DNA of 64,000 bases, from NCBI RefSeq assembly GCF_002234675.1, contig NC_019864.2, forward strand, positions 11,797,582 through 11,861,581. Reading direction: 5' to 3'. The number at the start of each line of letters is the position of its first letter. Within the stretch, counting starts at the first letter, position 1. Source of the stretch: Oryzias latipes (lineage: Eukaryota; Chordata; Actinopteri; Beloniformes; Adrianichthyidae). Of the stretch, positions 45,010-55,797 are shown in pieces. The notes beneath the pieces were generated by a model, which saw nothing but the letters and a program-made list of their open reading frames with translations, was not told where the DNA came from and did no database searches. The translations under genes were made by a program, and so were the position numbers.

Positions 45010-46552
45010 GGTTTGCATCCATGAATGGAAGAAATAAAATGACAGTTTTTCTCACAAAAATGAATAGGATTTTTAGTTTGTATTGTTTCTCATATAAAAA
45101 ACAACCGCTATGTGAAATAAATGTCACAAACGGCATGAAAGCATAAAACACCATTTTTCTTAAATAAATAATTAATTTTCACCATAATTCCTTCCTGTGG
45201 TGTAAACAAAGGCAACCCAGAATAGCAGCCATATTACTAAACATCCTTGGAAAAAATCCCCCTTTTCAGGAAACAAAAAAATGTGTTTTTTTTTAATATT
45301 CTAGTCAGTGCTCAGAGGAGGTTTTTGTCTTAATATCAAAAAACTCGCAAGATTTTCTTGCAGATTCACCTAAAATGTGGAGTTATTCTTGTTCTCACCA
45401 TTTAAAGTAAGAACTGAAACTCTAAAAAATGTGCTGATTGGGTGACTTGTATTTTGGCGTCAATGTGTAGAGAATAACAACTTTACCTCCCAGATTTAAT
45501 GGTCAGTAGTGCAGCGGTAACTTTAAGTAATTGATTTCTTCATAAAAATCCCTATTACCTGATATTATTAAAGATTTTTGCTCAACTTCTGTTTTCAAAG
45601 TAGTTTTAGAACATCAGGAGATTTTGAGCACTTAGTTCCAGCTCTCTCTCTCTGATGGTTCCATCACATTTTTTAGCTGAGATTCCGACCCCGAACTATT
45701 AAAAAGCACTTATATTTTTCCAGCCATTCAGATGTAGATTTGATAATGTGCTTACAATCATCACTGTGCTGCGTGTCCCAATTTCAACCATGCTTTAGCT
45801 GTGGGACAGATGGCCTCACATATGTCTCTACAATGCTCTAGTTGTGGTGGATTGACAACCCAGCTCCTGTGGCTCCAAAGAACAAGTCTAAATCCTTTAG
45901 TCCTCAATCTCTTTCCCTGGCAGTAGATGGAGTGTTTTAGCTAAAAAGCTGTCTTTGATCTTTTGACTTGCATGCTACTGAGAAAAAGACGCCTCCTGCT
46001 TGATTTCAGCGTGAAACGGCTTGGGTTTGGGTAAAATGTGAAATAACTGTTGTTTATCCTAGAAAATTTGCAAGATATCACATAAAAGTTGGGACACCAA
46101 AGCTGATGGTTGCTTTACTTGGTATTGAGAATTTAAGTTTAGAAAGTCTCCATTCATAGAAATGTCAAACAGACTAATCTGCCATCAATTGACCAGAATA
46201 TTAAAAAGTAACGCATAATCATATCCATCAGCTCAGTTTGAGTATTATTCAGAATAATTATGTGCTATATTACCAATTTTATGAACAATAAGAGATATTT
46301 AGAAATTAAGATCACCAAAAATACAATAAACTTAATCCAGTACAGTTGAGGATTCCTGGAAGGATTTAGGATTAAAAAAAAGATCTCTTTTACTTGCACT
46401 TTTACTGTTAATGTTTAATTTAGTCCTGATTTTCTGCACTTTCTGGTCAACTGTTTTGTCTTTACAGAAGCATGCTGGTCCTCTTGATTTAGTTAATTAG
46501 TTAGTTTACACTGCAAATGTGTTGCTGTGTTCTGTGTTCTAATTGTTCGTCA
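45010..46552. other. Divergent intergenic region between srpk2 and pus7
   Basis: No gene was recognised; AT-rich. Confidence 0.4.
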
Positions 46553-46920
46553 GAATGTGGTAAGCACTGTCACCTCACAGCAAAAAGGCTCTGGTTCAAA
46601 TCCCAGCAGGGTCCCTTCTGTGTGGAGTTTGCATGTTTTCCTTGGGCCTTCCTCAGACACTCTAGCTTCTTTCCAAAGTCTAAAAACATTTTTAATAGGT
46701 TTATAGATGACTCTAAATTGTCCTTCGTGTCTGAATTTGTGGTATACCTGGATGGGACCTATCCACAACCCAGTCCCATCCCAAAATGTGCAGTACGTTT
46801 GTCCAAATGGAAAAACGTAGTACTTCTACAAAACGGTGCTATCCAAGGTGTGCTGTACCCTGTCTTCACCCTACAGTAGCAGTGATGAGCTCCAGCATCT
46901 CCACGACCCTGCACAGGAGC
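46553..46920 (+). mobile_element. tRNA-derived SINE, second copy of the 16.6-kb family
   Basis: The head reads GTGGTAAGCACTGTCACC (A-box side) and GGTTCAAATCCC (B box), then TGTGTGGAGTTTGCATGTT and ACTCTAAATTGTCC. These are the same landmarks as the SINE at 16573-16948, in the opposite orientation. It is considerably diverged. Confidence 0.7.
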
Positions 46921-47082
46921 ACAGGAAAAGGTGGGGAAGATGCACAAATAGAATTTTACAATCGAAAACATTTTTCCCCTTTGTTTAAATGTCCCTTTTT
47001 AGTTGGATTATTTGTTTCATAGATAAATAAGGTCTTTAATAAACCCTGAGGAAATTTTAAAATAGCCATCTGCTGACAATCA

Positions 47083-47109
47083 TAAAACACACACACACAC
47101 ACACACACA
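47083..47109. repeat. (CA)n microsatellite
   Basis: About 13 CA units in AT-rich DNA. Confidence 0.95.
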
Positions 47110-47439
47110 TTAAAAACAATAAAGGTCAATGGTTTAAAAAGCACAAGACCTACCTTTGGTGAAATAAAATAAAATGACAAAAAAAACTATACTGATCCAT
47201 CTGGAAAATAGATGTTTTGGTAAATAGTATCTTTTGGCTCATATTTTATTTAAAAAAAGAAGATGTGCTAATTCCAATTATTCATTTAAGATTTAAGTGA
47301 AGGTATTTATCACCAGTGTTTCAATTTATTCCCAGGAAACTTTTAAATTTGAGGTAAGAGTTTAAAAAACTGTAACATTCGAGGCAACATGAATGCGTCG
47401 TGTGGACAGGTCTTTTAGCGAATGAAATCAGGGGGCGGG

Positions 47440-47539
47440 CTCTACGATTTTAAGACGTATTTCCGGAGGCACGCATGCACGTGCGCGAAAGACTGCTGCT
47501 GTGCAGTCTTCGGTGTGTTTTGAACGTCACTAGAGGCAT
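47440..47539 (+). promoter_or_regulatory. pus7: pus7 promoter and noncoding first exon
   Basis: A GC-rich patch contains TTTCCGGAGG (ETS-type core) and GCACGCATGCACGTGCGCG (NRF1-like, with an overlapping CACGTG E-box). It is followed by a plausible exon ending at 47539 before a strong donor GTAAGT. These are typical of TATA-less housekeeping promoters. Confidence 0.6.
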
Positions 47540-47700
47540 GTAAGTGGGATTTTCTTAAGGATTGGATGTTTTTGTTTTTTTTTAAATCAACATTTTAAAT
47601 CACGTTGGTGTTTGAAGAGTTCGCTTTAGTCCTTTGAGGTTAGCTAACCCTGCGCTTTGCTAGGTTTTGCTTACAAGTTACGTGTTTTTGTGTTTTTCAG

Positions 47701-47823
47701 AAACAAGTTTGGATCCTCCTTGCCGTTGCCTGAACAAGTGTTGAACAAGTTGAATGTAAAAAGAGTGTGTCAACTACATTTGCGTTTCTTACACACGATT
47801 GTATTCATACAATCTCGCCAACG
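47701..47823 (+). other. pus7: pus7 noncoding second exon (candidate)
   Basis: It is bounded by TTTTTCAG at 47693-47700 and a GTGAGT donor at 47824. It has no ATG-initiated frame matching PUS7, so it would be 5' UTR between the first exon and the first coding exon, whose acceptor ends at 48064. Confidence 0.55.
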
Positions 47824-48074
47824 GTGAGTCTTTCTTGGTATATTTACGTCCATGTTTTATTTTTAATTTTATTTTTATGTTTTTGCATCCTGTCTCACCC
47901 TGATAATACAAAAACCGAATCTGGTGGATTTTTTAACAGATTCCATTTAATGTAAACATGTTAGCATAATGTCAGATAATAGAACATTCATAAATACATT
48001 TACTGGGTGGTCCTATAGTGTTGATGTTTAATGTATGCTCTGTTTTTTATTGTTTTTTTTACAGCTTTGCTTTA

Positions 48075-51000
48075 ATGTCTGATTTGGAAAGTCCACCTCC
48101 TCCTGCCCTGGCCGGAGAGAAAAGAACTTGTCCAGAAGACGAGGAGCAAGACTTACCGTTAAAGAAACAAAAAACTGAAGCTGATCATGGCAACAGGGCT
48201 GCTCCCAGCCAAGATGAGGAAACGTCTTGCTTGCCTGAAGAAGAAGCAGCATGTGAGGGGGAGGAAGAGGAGGATGGGGACACCTTTGCTGACATGATGA
48301 AGCACGGCCTGACTGAGACGGATGTGGGCATCCTGAAATATGTCAGCGACCACGAGGGCTTCTCTGGAATCCTGAAGGAGAGGTCTGCATGCTTCCAGCC
48401 AGAAATGCATCATCCAAAGGATTTGCTATAAGTTGTTGAATGTGACGCATTCTTTTTTTTCAGGTACTCGGATTTTGTTGTGCACGAAATTAACAAACAA
48501 GGGAAAACGGTACACTTAGATGACGTCTCTGTACCAGCAGACACAGAGGTAAACAATCACTTTTATGATAAGGAAAAAATAACTTTATGCAAGAAATGTG
48601 AGCAAATGATTAAAGTCCCACTCCAAAAAAACGTTTCCAGTGGCCTTTTAATTATTATTGAGCCAATTTTAGCCAAAATAATAAAAAAAAACATGTAGTT
48701 TTTTGCAGAACAACAGTAGTTCATTAAAAATCCCCTTCTGAGTTGGTGCAATGCAACCCCATTCCCCCTTCCCCTCCCCATTGCTGAAAGCTGTCTGTTT
48801 ACACACCCTCCTGCTAGCCTGCAGCCCCTCAATCCCCCAGCCTAACATTATCTGTGCAACACAAACCGTAGAGTAAAATTCTGAGTCCAGATAACAGCTC
48901 AGATGAGGAAAACAAAGACGTTCAGGGATCTATTCACCTGCAAGTGGATGCATCAGAATGGAGCAGAGCAGGGAGCTAGCAGCTTGCTCTTATAGCTTCA
49001 ACGTCTCACCTACAAGCTTTTTCAAACGGCATATCTTTGCCTGCTCTTAATTCACAACAATTTCAAAAAAGGAATGCAATTTTATCTTAATTTTCTTTAC
49101 ATATGTCCTCCATCGTGAGAAAAATGCCACAAGAACAAGTTAAAAACACCAAAAACAGGATTTTCATTGGAGTGGGTCTTTAAGTATAGCAGGTTCTGGA
49201 CATTTGTTTGTATCTTTATATCACATTCATATCTTTTGATTACATTCTTTAAAATAGCCAGGAATGTGTTGATATCCATTACTGGAGGAAAGCCTTCAGT
49301 CTGCCACGAGTAAAGATTTCCGTTTATTTCAGGAGGTCCAGGGGGAGGAGCATCAGCCAAAGGACGACGACGTGCTAACAGAGGAGCAGAAGAAGCAGCT
49401 TGGCGACCTGCAGCTTTATAAGAACAAGGAAGGAACTGTCTCCATTCAGGTGCTTCTACTGACCTCCAGCCTCTTTGTAATGACAGAAATGTCTGAAAGG
49501 CCATTAAGTTTTTGTGGTATTCCTTCTCGCACCTTTAACATCTTTAGGTAGTTGATGATACAAAAGAGAAGCGGACCCTCATCCACAAAGCAATCAAGAC
49601 CCAATTTCCTGGTCTAGAGACAAAAACTGAAGAGAAGGATGGCTGCAGGTTCATAGTGGCCTATCATGTTGCTGGGAAGAAGGCTTTAGCAGGTGGGTAG
49701 AGGGGAAACAGAACCACTAATGCAATTACGGGGAAAAAAAAGGAACTGAACTCGGAGAAATGGAAGAATGCATTGCACGTTCATTTTTAAAAAATTCTTT
49801 TAGTTCATGTCTCATTTGCTCCACCACAGAATTTAGGATGCATGATCAGCACACCTGCATGGTTCTGCTGCAAGTTTTGTGACTCTATTGAACATTCACA
49901 ATTTTGGTTACAGAAAAAAAAAAACCTTTCTTAGTGGAATGCTCTGACAACCTTAAGAATATTTTTGAAATAATTGCATCACAAAACAACAAAAAACCTT
50001 CAGCTTTCATGCAACAAAGCATTGACAAACAGCCCTCCACCCTCAGCTCCCTGCATGAGGCGTCACCCCCGATGACTCGGCTACCAGTCTGTCAGAGCCT
50101 CGTTTTTAGTAACGTTATTTTATCCCCTTTTTGCTTGTCTCCTGTGGATAAAAGTCAAAGCATCTACAGGTACGTTCTGACTCTCTTTACAGCACAGAAG
50201 AACAGGTTCTGCTTCAATATTTACTCTGAATTCTGTGGGGAAACGGCCCACTAATGCACACATGGAAGGGGACAATCTGCACACATATGACTGGACTTTC
50301 CAGGCTTTTTTTTTTCATGCATGTTTCCATGTCTGAATGCAACCTTTTTTTCCCCTCTGTCTTTCAAAAAAACAAAAAGCTCCAAGAAAACACTTCTGGC
50401 CTAAAAACCGTGGTAGTTTTTGCCACTTTGTCCTATACAAGGAGAACAAAGACACCATGGATGCTATCAACGTGCTGTCAAAGTTTCTCAGGTCTGTGTG
50501 GGGTTTTTTTTTAAGCAACTTCAAAATAAACGTAAACGTCTACATATTTGTCGTGATTGTTGTGTTTGTAGGCTCAGACCCAACATGTTCTCCTACATGG
50601 GCACCAAAGACAAGAGAGCCATCACAGTGCAGGAAATCGCAGTGCTCAGGTAAAGACATTGGCTTTGCTGTAGAAAATGCCGTGTTGATTTCCTCTTTTC
50701 CCTCATCGGGTGTGCGTTTAGTTCAGCCGTTACCTTTTGAATTCTATGACTTCATGCTAACTTATTATACAATTACTGGAATGCAGCCCAATGAGACGAC
50801 TATTGTTGTAATATTGGGCTATATAAATAAAATTGAATTTAAATAAATGACTTCACAGGAGAATTTTCACCCTTCAAAACATTAGCAACTGCTACTAATC
50901 ATACTTTTCTAAGGAAGTAGATGGGAATTATCATTCAGATAAGTAAAAAATAACAATAAAATAAATGAAAAAAGCTTCAGTTGTTACCAGAAAGATAGAT

Positions 51001-53969
51001 TCTGGTGGGTGGTCATTTTTTGTATTATATCAATGTACTGTATCAATTTCTCTGTTTGAGCAGGATCACAGCAGACAGATTAGCTCACCTCAACAAGTGC
51101 CTCCTGAACCTGAAGGTTGGAAACTTCAGTTACAAAAATCATCCTCTGAAGCTGGGGGAGCTGCAGGGAAACCACTTCACTGTCATCATCAGGTCAGCGT
51201 GTTTCCTCTGCTGTTTAACCGTGAAAAGGGTCAGCTTAAACTGTGGATCACTTGAAATCAGGATGTCAAACATTTACACCTGCAAAGACGCTTTCGGGAA
51301 CCTTTTCTTATTGAATGACTCCTTCTCTGTATTTGTCGCTCCAGGAACATCTCAGGAACAGGCGAGCAGGTCCATCAGGCCATGACGTCCCTCAAGCAGA
51401 CCGGCTTCATCAACTACTATGGCATGCAGCGCTTCGGCACCACAGCTGTGCCAACGCAGCATGTTGGCAGGTAGGCCTGCACAATCTACCGCAAATTTAT
51501 CATCATCGCGAAATCAAGCTGTGCAATATGCATACCGCAAAAGACGGCAAAAATCGCAATAAATGATTACCTTAAATGTGCTAAAACAACCTTAAGGCAG
51601 CTTGAAATATTGAACAAATGAAATAAATCCCTTTATGCATTTAACCAATCGGAAGGACCCGTTTACGTTGTTGATCAATAAGATGAGCCCTTTTATGTTT
51701 GATGATTGCCTCCTACGTCGACAAGGGTCATTTGGAGTATCATTTTTAAACTGTTGCAGTGAAATGGAAATGATGTTTTTGTTTTTTTGGCTATTTGTTT
51801 ATATACCGCAATTTATATCGTTATCGCAATATTAATTACCAATATCGCATATCGCGAGTTTTCCTCATATCGTGCAGCCCTATTGGCAGGTGATATGGGC
51901 TCCAAATAGGCGGCAAACTGTTGCTCCTAACTTCATTTTTTCTAAAAACCAATTTCTCTTGCTTCGTGTGTGTCAGAGCCATTCTGAGGAACAACTGGAA
52001 TCAGGTGGTGGATTTGATTCTGAAACCTCGTCCTGGAGGTAATCCCGCCCTGTTCTTACTAGTTCGACTGGGTTGGAGTTGTAATTGTTTTGTTTTTTTC
52101 TGCAATCCGTCTGCAGCAGAGAAAGAATATTTGGTCCACTGCAGAGAGGAGTGGGCTAAGACTCAGGACCCAGAGGCAGCCCTGAAAAAGCTGCCCAACA
52201 AGCGCTGCCTTGAAGGACAGCTGCTGCGAGGCCTGTCCATGTACGGCAAGAAAAACATCGTCACAGCCTTTGGACTGGTTGGTTCCTTTATTTTCATAGA
52301 AAGAGTGAAAGTGCTCTCAAAGCATGACAGTTGTTTCTGTTTTTGCAGAGTTGTAATCTGCTGCCTACATCATCATGTGAGGAGGTTCGCCTGTGCTGCA
52401 GCACTACAACAAATCCAACACTTGAATTGTTTTCTTTCTTCTCGTCCACAGATTCCTCGCAACAACCGCCTGATGTACATCCACAGCTATCAGAGCTTTG
52501 TGTGGAACACCATGGTGAGCCGCAGGATCCAGGCTTTCGGTCTGAAGGCTGTGGCGGGCGATCTGGTCCTCCGAGGAAGTAAATCCATCACTTTTCTCTT
52601 TAGCTGCATACTTTCTGTTGTTAATACCGGAAAACATTTGGGCTTTTCAGTGAATCATAACTAGATTTCCCTCTCCCCTTAGACTAATAAAATAACTCAT
52701 TAATGTTCAGCATCCGCTTAATTTCTTGTTTGATAAAGAATAAAATAAATGAATCAGATTATTCATCTAAAGAGGATGTGAGTTCTTAGATTCACTATAA
52801 CTCCTGAATAGATGATGGAGATCTTCAAAAAAGAATCTTTGTTTTTGTTGCAGCTATGCTGTATCACCACTCGTCTGATCGGAGTATTGATTTCAAATGT
52901 TTCCACTCCAGTTAGACTTTTAGGCTCATTAAGTGTGCGTTTGTGTTTGTGAAGCCACCGCACATGTGCTGTCTGCCGAGGAGGCCGAGCAGCACTCCAT
53001 CCATGACATTGTGATGCCGCTTCCTGGCTTTGATGTCATCTACCCCTCTCACCACAGTAAGACTCCTGATGCTTTGGTACTTCCAGGTCATGAATGGTTT
53101 TGTTGATGCTTTTCTGTATAAAAATACCATCCTCTCCAGGCAAGTGTTGCAGACCTGCGTCCTTTCTTTACCTAATTTTTTTGGTTAAAGTGTGTTCTTC
53201 CAGGTTGTGAATAAAGGCTTGTTGTGTTCTGTCAGTCGGGGACGGTTACAGAGAGCTGCTCTCGGCAGACGGGCTGGACATCGACAACATGAGGCACAAA
53301 GTGAGGGACTACTCTCTGGCTGGAGCGTACAGACGCATCATCATCAGACCCACCGATGTCAGCTGGTCAGTACTTCCTGTTTATGCCTCTGCCCAAATGT
53401 TTTCACCTGTCTCTGCTGTGACTTTTATAAGCTTGTTTTGTTGAAGATGGCAACTTTTGGAGCAAGTAAGAGATCTTTTTGTTTTGTTTTTTGGTGCAGG
53501 GACGTGATTCAATACGATGATCCCAGGATCTCTTTGGTTCATACCGACTTTGAGAAATTGGAGAACAAACCGGCTCCTGTTTTCAACACAGGTACATTTA
53601 TTCTAGGCCTCATTCTATTAAACAGATGAACACTGTATAACACAAGACTGCACTCTACAAGCATTCATGATCCAAACCTTAAAGATGTTTTGAAGTAGGA
53701 GAAATATTTTTAAAAAAAACCTGTCTTTGTATGTTAAGCAAAATGGATTAAATGGAAGGAAATGCTCGTTTCTAATTCCAACCAACTTGTTTTCTGTTGT
53801 GTTTTTGGCTTGTTGCTGATCCCTGCTGCTAGAGGGAAAGTATCGAGCTCTAAGGATGGAGTTCTCCCTGCCTCCCTCCACCTACGCCACCATGGCAGTC
53901 AGAGAGGTCCTGAAACTGGACACCAGCATCAAGAAACAGACCCAACTCAACACCTTGTGGTTCAACTGA
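48075..53969 (+). CDS. pus7: Pseudouridylate synthase 7 (PUS7, TruD family), 636 aa in 15 coding exons
   Basis: PUS7 converts specific uridines to pseudouridine in tRNAs and mRNAs (UNUAR-type sites). Coding exons: 48075-48382, 48464-48548, 49333-49449, 49548-49692, 50380-50491, 50572-50649, 51064-51192, 51345-51470, 51977-52038, 52117-52277, 52452-52578, 52955-53056, 53236-53365, 53500-53591, 53833-53969. All junctions are GT-AG and phases sum to 637 codons including the stop; human PUS7 has 661 residues. The N-terminus is acidic and disordered. TruD landmarks: [51 protein letters not shown] (with the catalytic Asp of TKD), [39 protein letters not shown], ending [13 protein letters not shown] lies in the intron after exon 2 and a hAT MITE abuts the exon 8 donor (51470). 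The acceptor before exon 5 (CAAAAAG at 50379) has a poor pyrimidine tract. Confidence 0.95.
48610..49183 (+). mobile_element. TTAA-type MITE family copy inside pus7 intron
   Basis: TTAA-AGTCCCACTCC at the left and GAGTGGGTCT-TTAA at the right, with all internal landmarks of the family (CTCAGATGAGGAAAACAAAGAC, GTGGATGCATCAGAATGGAGC). It is in the intron between the second and third coding exons and ends about 150 bp before the acceptor at 49332. Confidence 0.8.
51472..51882 (+). mobile_element. hAT MITE at the pus7 exon 8 splice donor
   Basis: The element starts TAGGCCTGCAC and ends GTGCAGCCCTA (inverted repeat with one mismatch). It is flanked by perfect 8-bp duplications TTGGCAGG at 51464-51471 and 51883-51890. 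The left duplication contains the last seven bases of exon 8 plus the G of the donor. The T of the donor GT is the first base of the element. The right duplication restores the ancestral donor context CAG/GTGATA. Relatives lie at 30321-30732 and 37040-37430. Confidence 0.92.
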
Positions 53970-55022
53970 AGCCCAAAATGAATTACAGCCACCATTATGT
54001 ATGGGCCACACACTGCAGTGAGTGTTTGGTGTGGAACAGAAACCATTTTCCATTTGTTCCATGAGAATCTTTAATTTTTTTTAAAGCAAGGAATATAATT
54101 TGACTTTTTTCTTTTTTAAAACTATGTTTTACTTTGAAAAGTTTCTGTATTTCAGTGAGAAACATATAAAAAGACAACTGGAAGCCTTTAATTGTCCGGA
54201 CGCACAAAAAATGAATGTTGACAGTTTAACATCATTAAGACTGTTTATATTAGCTGTTAGCCAACAAGAAATTAAAATGGTCAAGATTTAGTATAAAATA
54301 TTTGTCTCCTGGATTTTTTAAAATCATTTAAATGTCATTAAAAAAGATTGAATTTAGTTTTTCTGCCTATTCGAGATATGCTTGTCTGCACAATGTGAGC
54401 AAATATCTGATTCTCCTGTCTCCTTTAAAAAAAACAAGTCTTCCTTCTGCTGAAGACACTGTTGTTCCCAGAAGGACGTCTGTCAATGAACTGATCTCAG
54501 GAATCTGACAGCCATTACAAACAGATCAGTTTGTTTTTGTAGTCCATAGAGTGGCACAATTACAGATATAAATATGATCTAAAGAAGCTCTGGACACGAT
54601 TGGTTAAACTGTTGACCGGTTAAAACCGTAGTACATGTAGTTGGGATTGTGTTGAGAGCGAGAAAGCAAATTGCAGAGCTGCACCGTAGCGACAGGGCTG
54701 GAAGAGGGAATATAAAACTCTTGTCTAATCTCCGCTGAACAAAAGGCTCACAGTGAAAAGGGTCATTTAGAGCTCTTGCTGTAGAGAATTAACTCTCAGA
54801 TTAAAGTAAAACATACATTTGGTGAGAGATTAGTTTTTATAAGAGGCCTCTTCAATAATGTATGTTACTGATTTTCATGGGCAAAAACTTTTTCAAAAGA
54901 AAAAAACTTTAAATGTTGAAACCATGGCTTCTTAGTATTTATAACCAACATTTATACATAACGTATTTAAAAAACAAAAAAAAGATTTGGTTATGGAGTG
55001 GGAAATGTTCGAACTGCTGCTC
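53970..55022. other. pus7 3' UTR and spacer
   Basis: The first few hundred bases after the pus7 stop are its likely 3' UTR, with AATTAAAAT and ATTAAA words at 54270-54340 as candidate polyadenylation signals. No further gene was seen. Confidence 0.45.
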
Positions 55023-55600
55023 CTAAAGTCCCACTCTGATCATCTTCTGATGTATTTTCAAAGCGTTCCCAGTGTTCTTTGAATTATGACTATGACGTAT
55101 TTCTAGCTGAAATCCAAAAAACCTTTCACTTTCTAGAACACTGAGCAAGAGCAGAGCAACAGTACTTTAGAAATTTAACTCTTGAGTTGGGACTGCTAGT
55201 GTGAAGTAAGCCCGCCCCCACTTTCCATCATCCACCTGTTTACGCTCTCTCCTGCTAGCTTACAGCCCCTCACACCCCAACCTAACATTAGTGATGCAAC
55301 AACAGTGGCGAGCAATATCGGAGCTATCCAGCTGTAAAGTTTGACAGATGGGGAAAACAAAGACGGACATCTGAATGGAGCGGAGCAGGGAGCTTGTGAC
55401 CCGCCGGCGGTATTTTCTACGTCACAAATTAGCTTTTTAAATGTCTCATTTTGTCTGCTCTTGATTAACAATGATTTAAATTTAAAAAATACTCAAAAAT
55501 GCAATTTTAAGCTTTACTTTCTTTATATATGTCCTCCATCAACAAAAACAATGTCACAAGAACATGTCAAAAACACAATTTCCCTCTGAGTGGATCCTAA
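55023..55600 (+). mobile_element. TTAA-type MITE family copy
   Basis: The left end is CTAA-AGTCCCACTCTGATC and the right end GAGTGGATC-CTAA, with family landmarks between. Both flanks read CTAA, either a variant target or the same substitution at both sides. Confidence 0.75.
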
Positions 55601-55797
55601 AATGTGACAGGTGTTGTAAAAACGATTGAGCTTCTGAAGACACTGACTAATTACATTTCAAGTGTTTCCTTTTTTTTAGAGAAAAGTCTAATATAATTCT
55701 GGGTATTTTGTTTAAACTGCTAATTTCGACCATTATAATTTTTTCCATCTATAGTTGCATCTAAGATGAGGAGGATGGTTGTCTCCGGACTTTAGGA

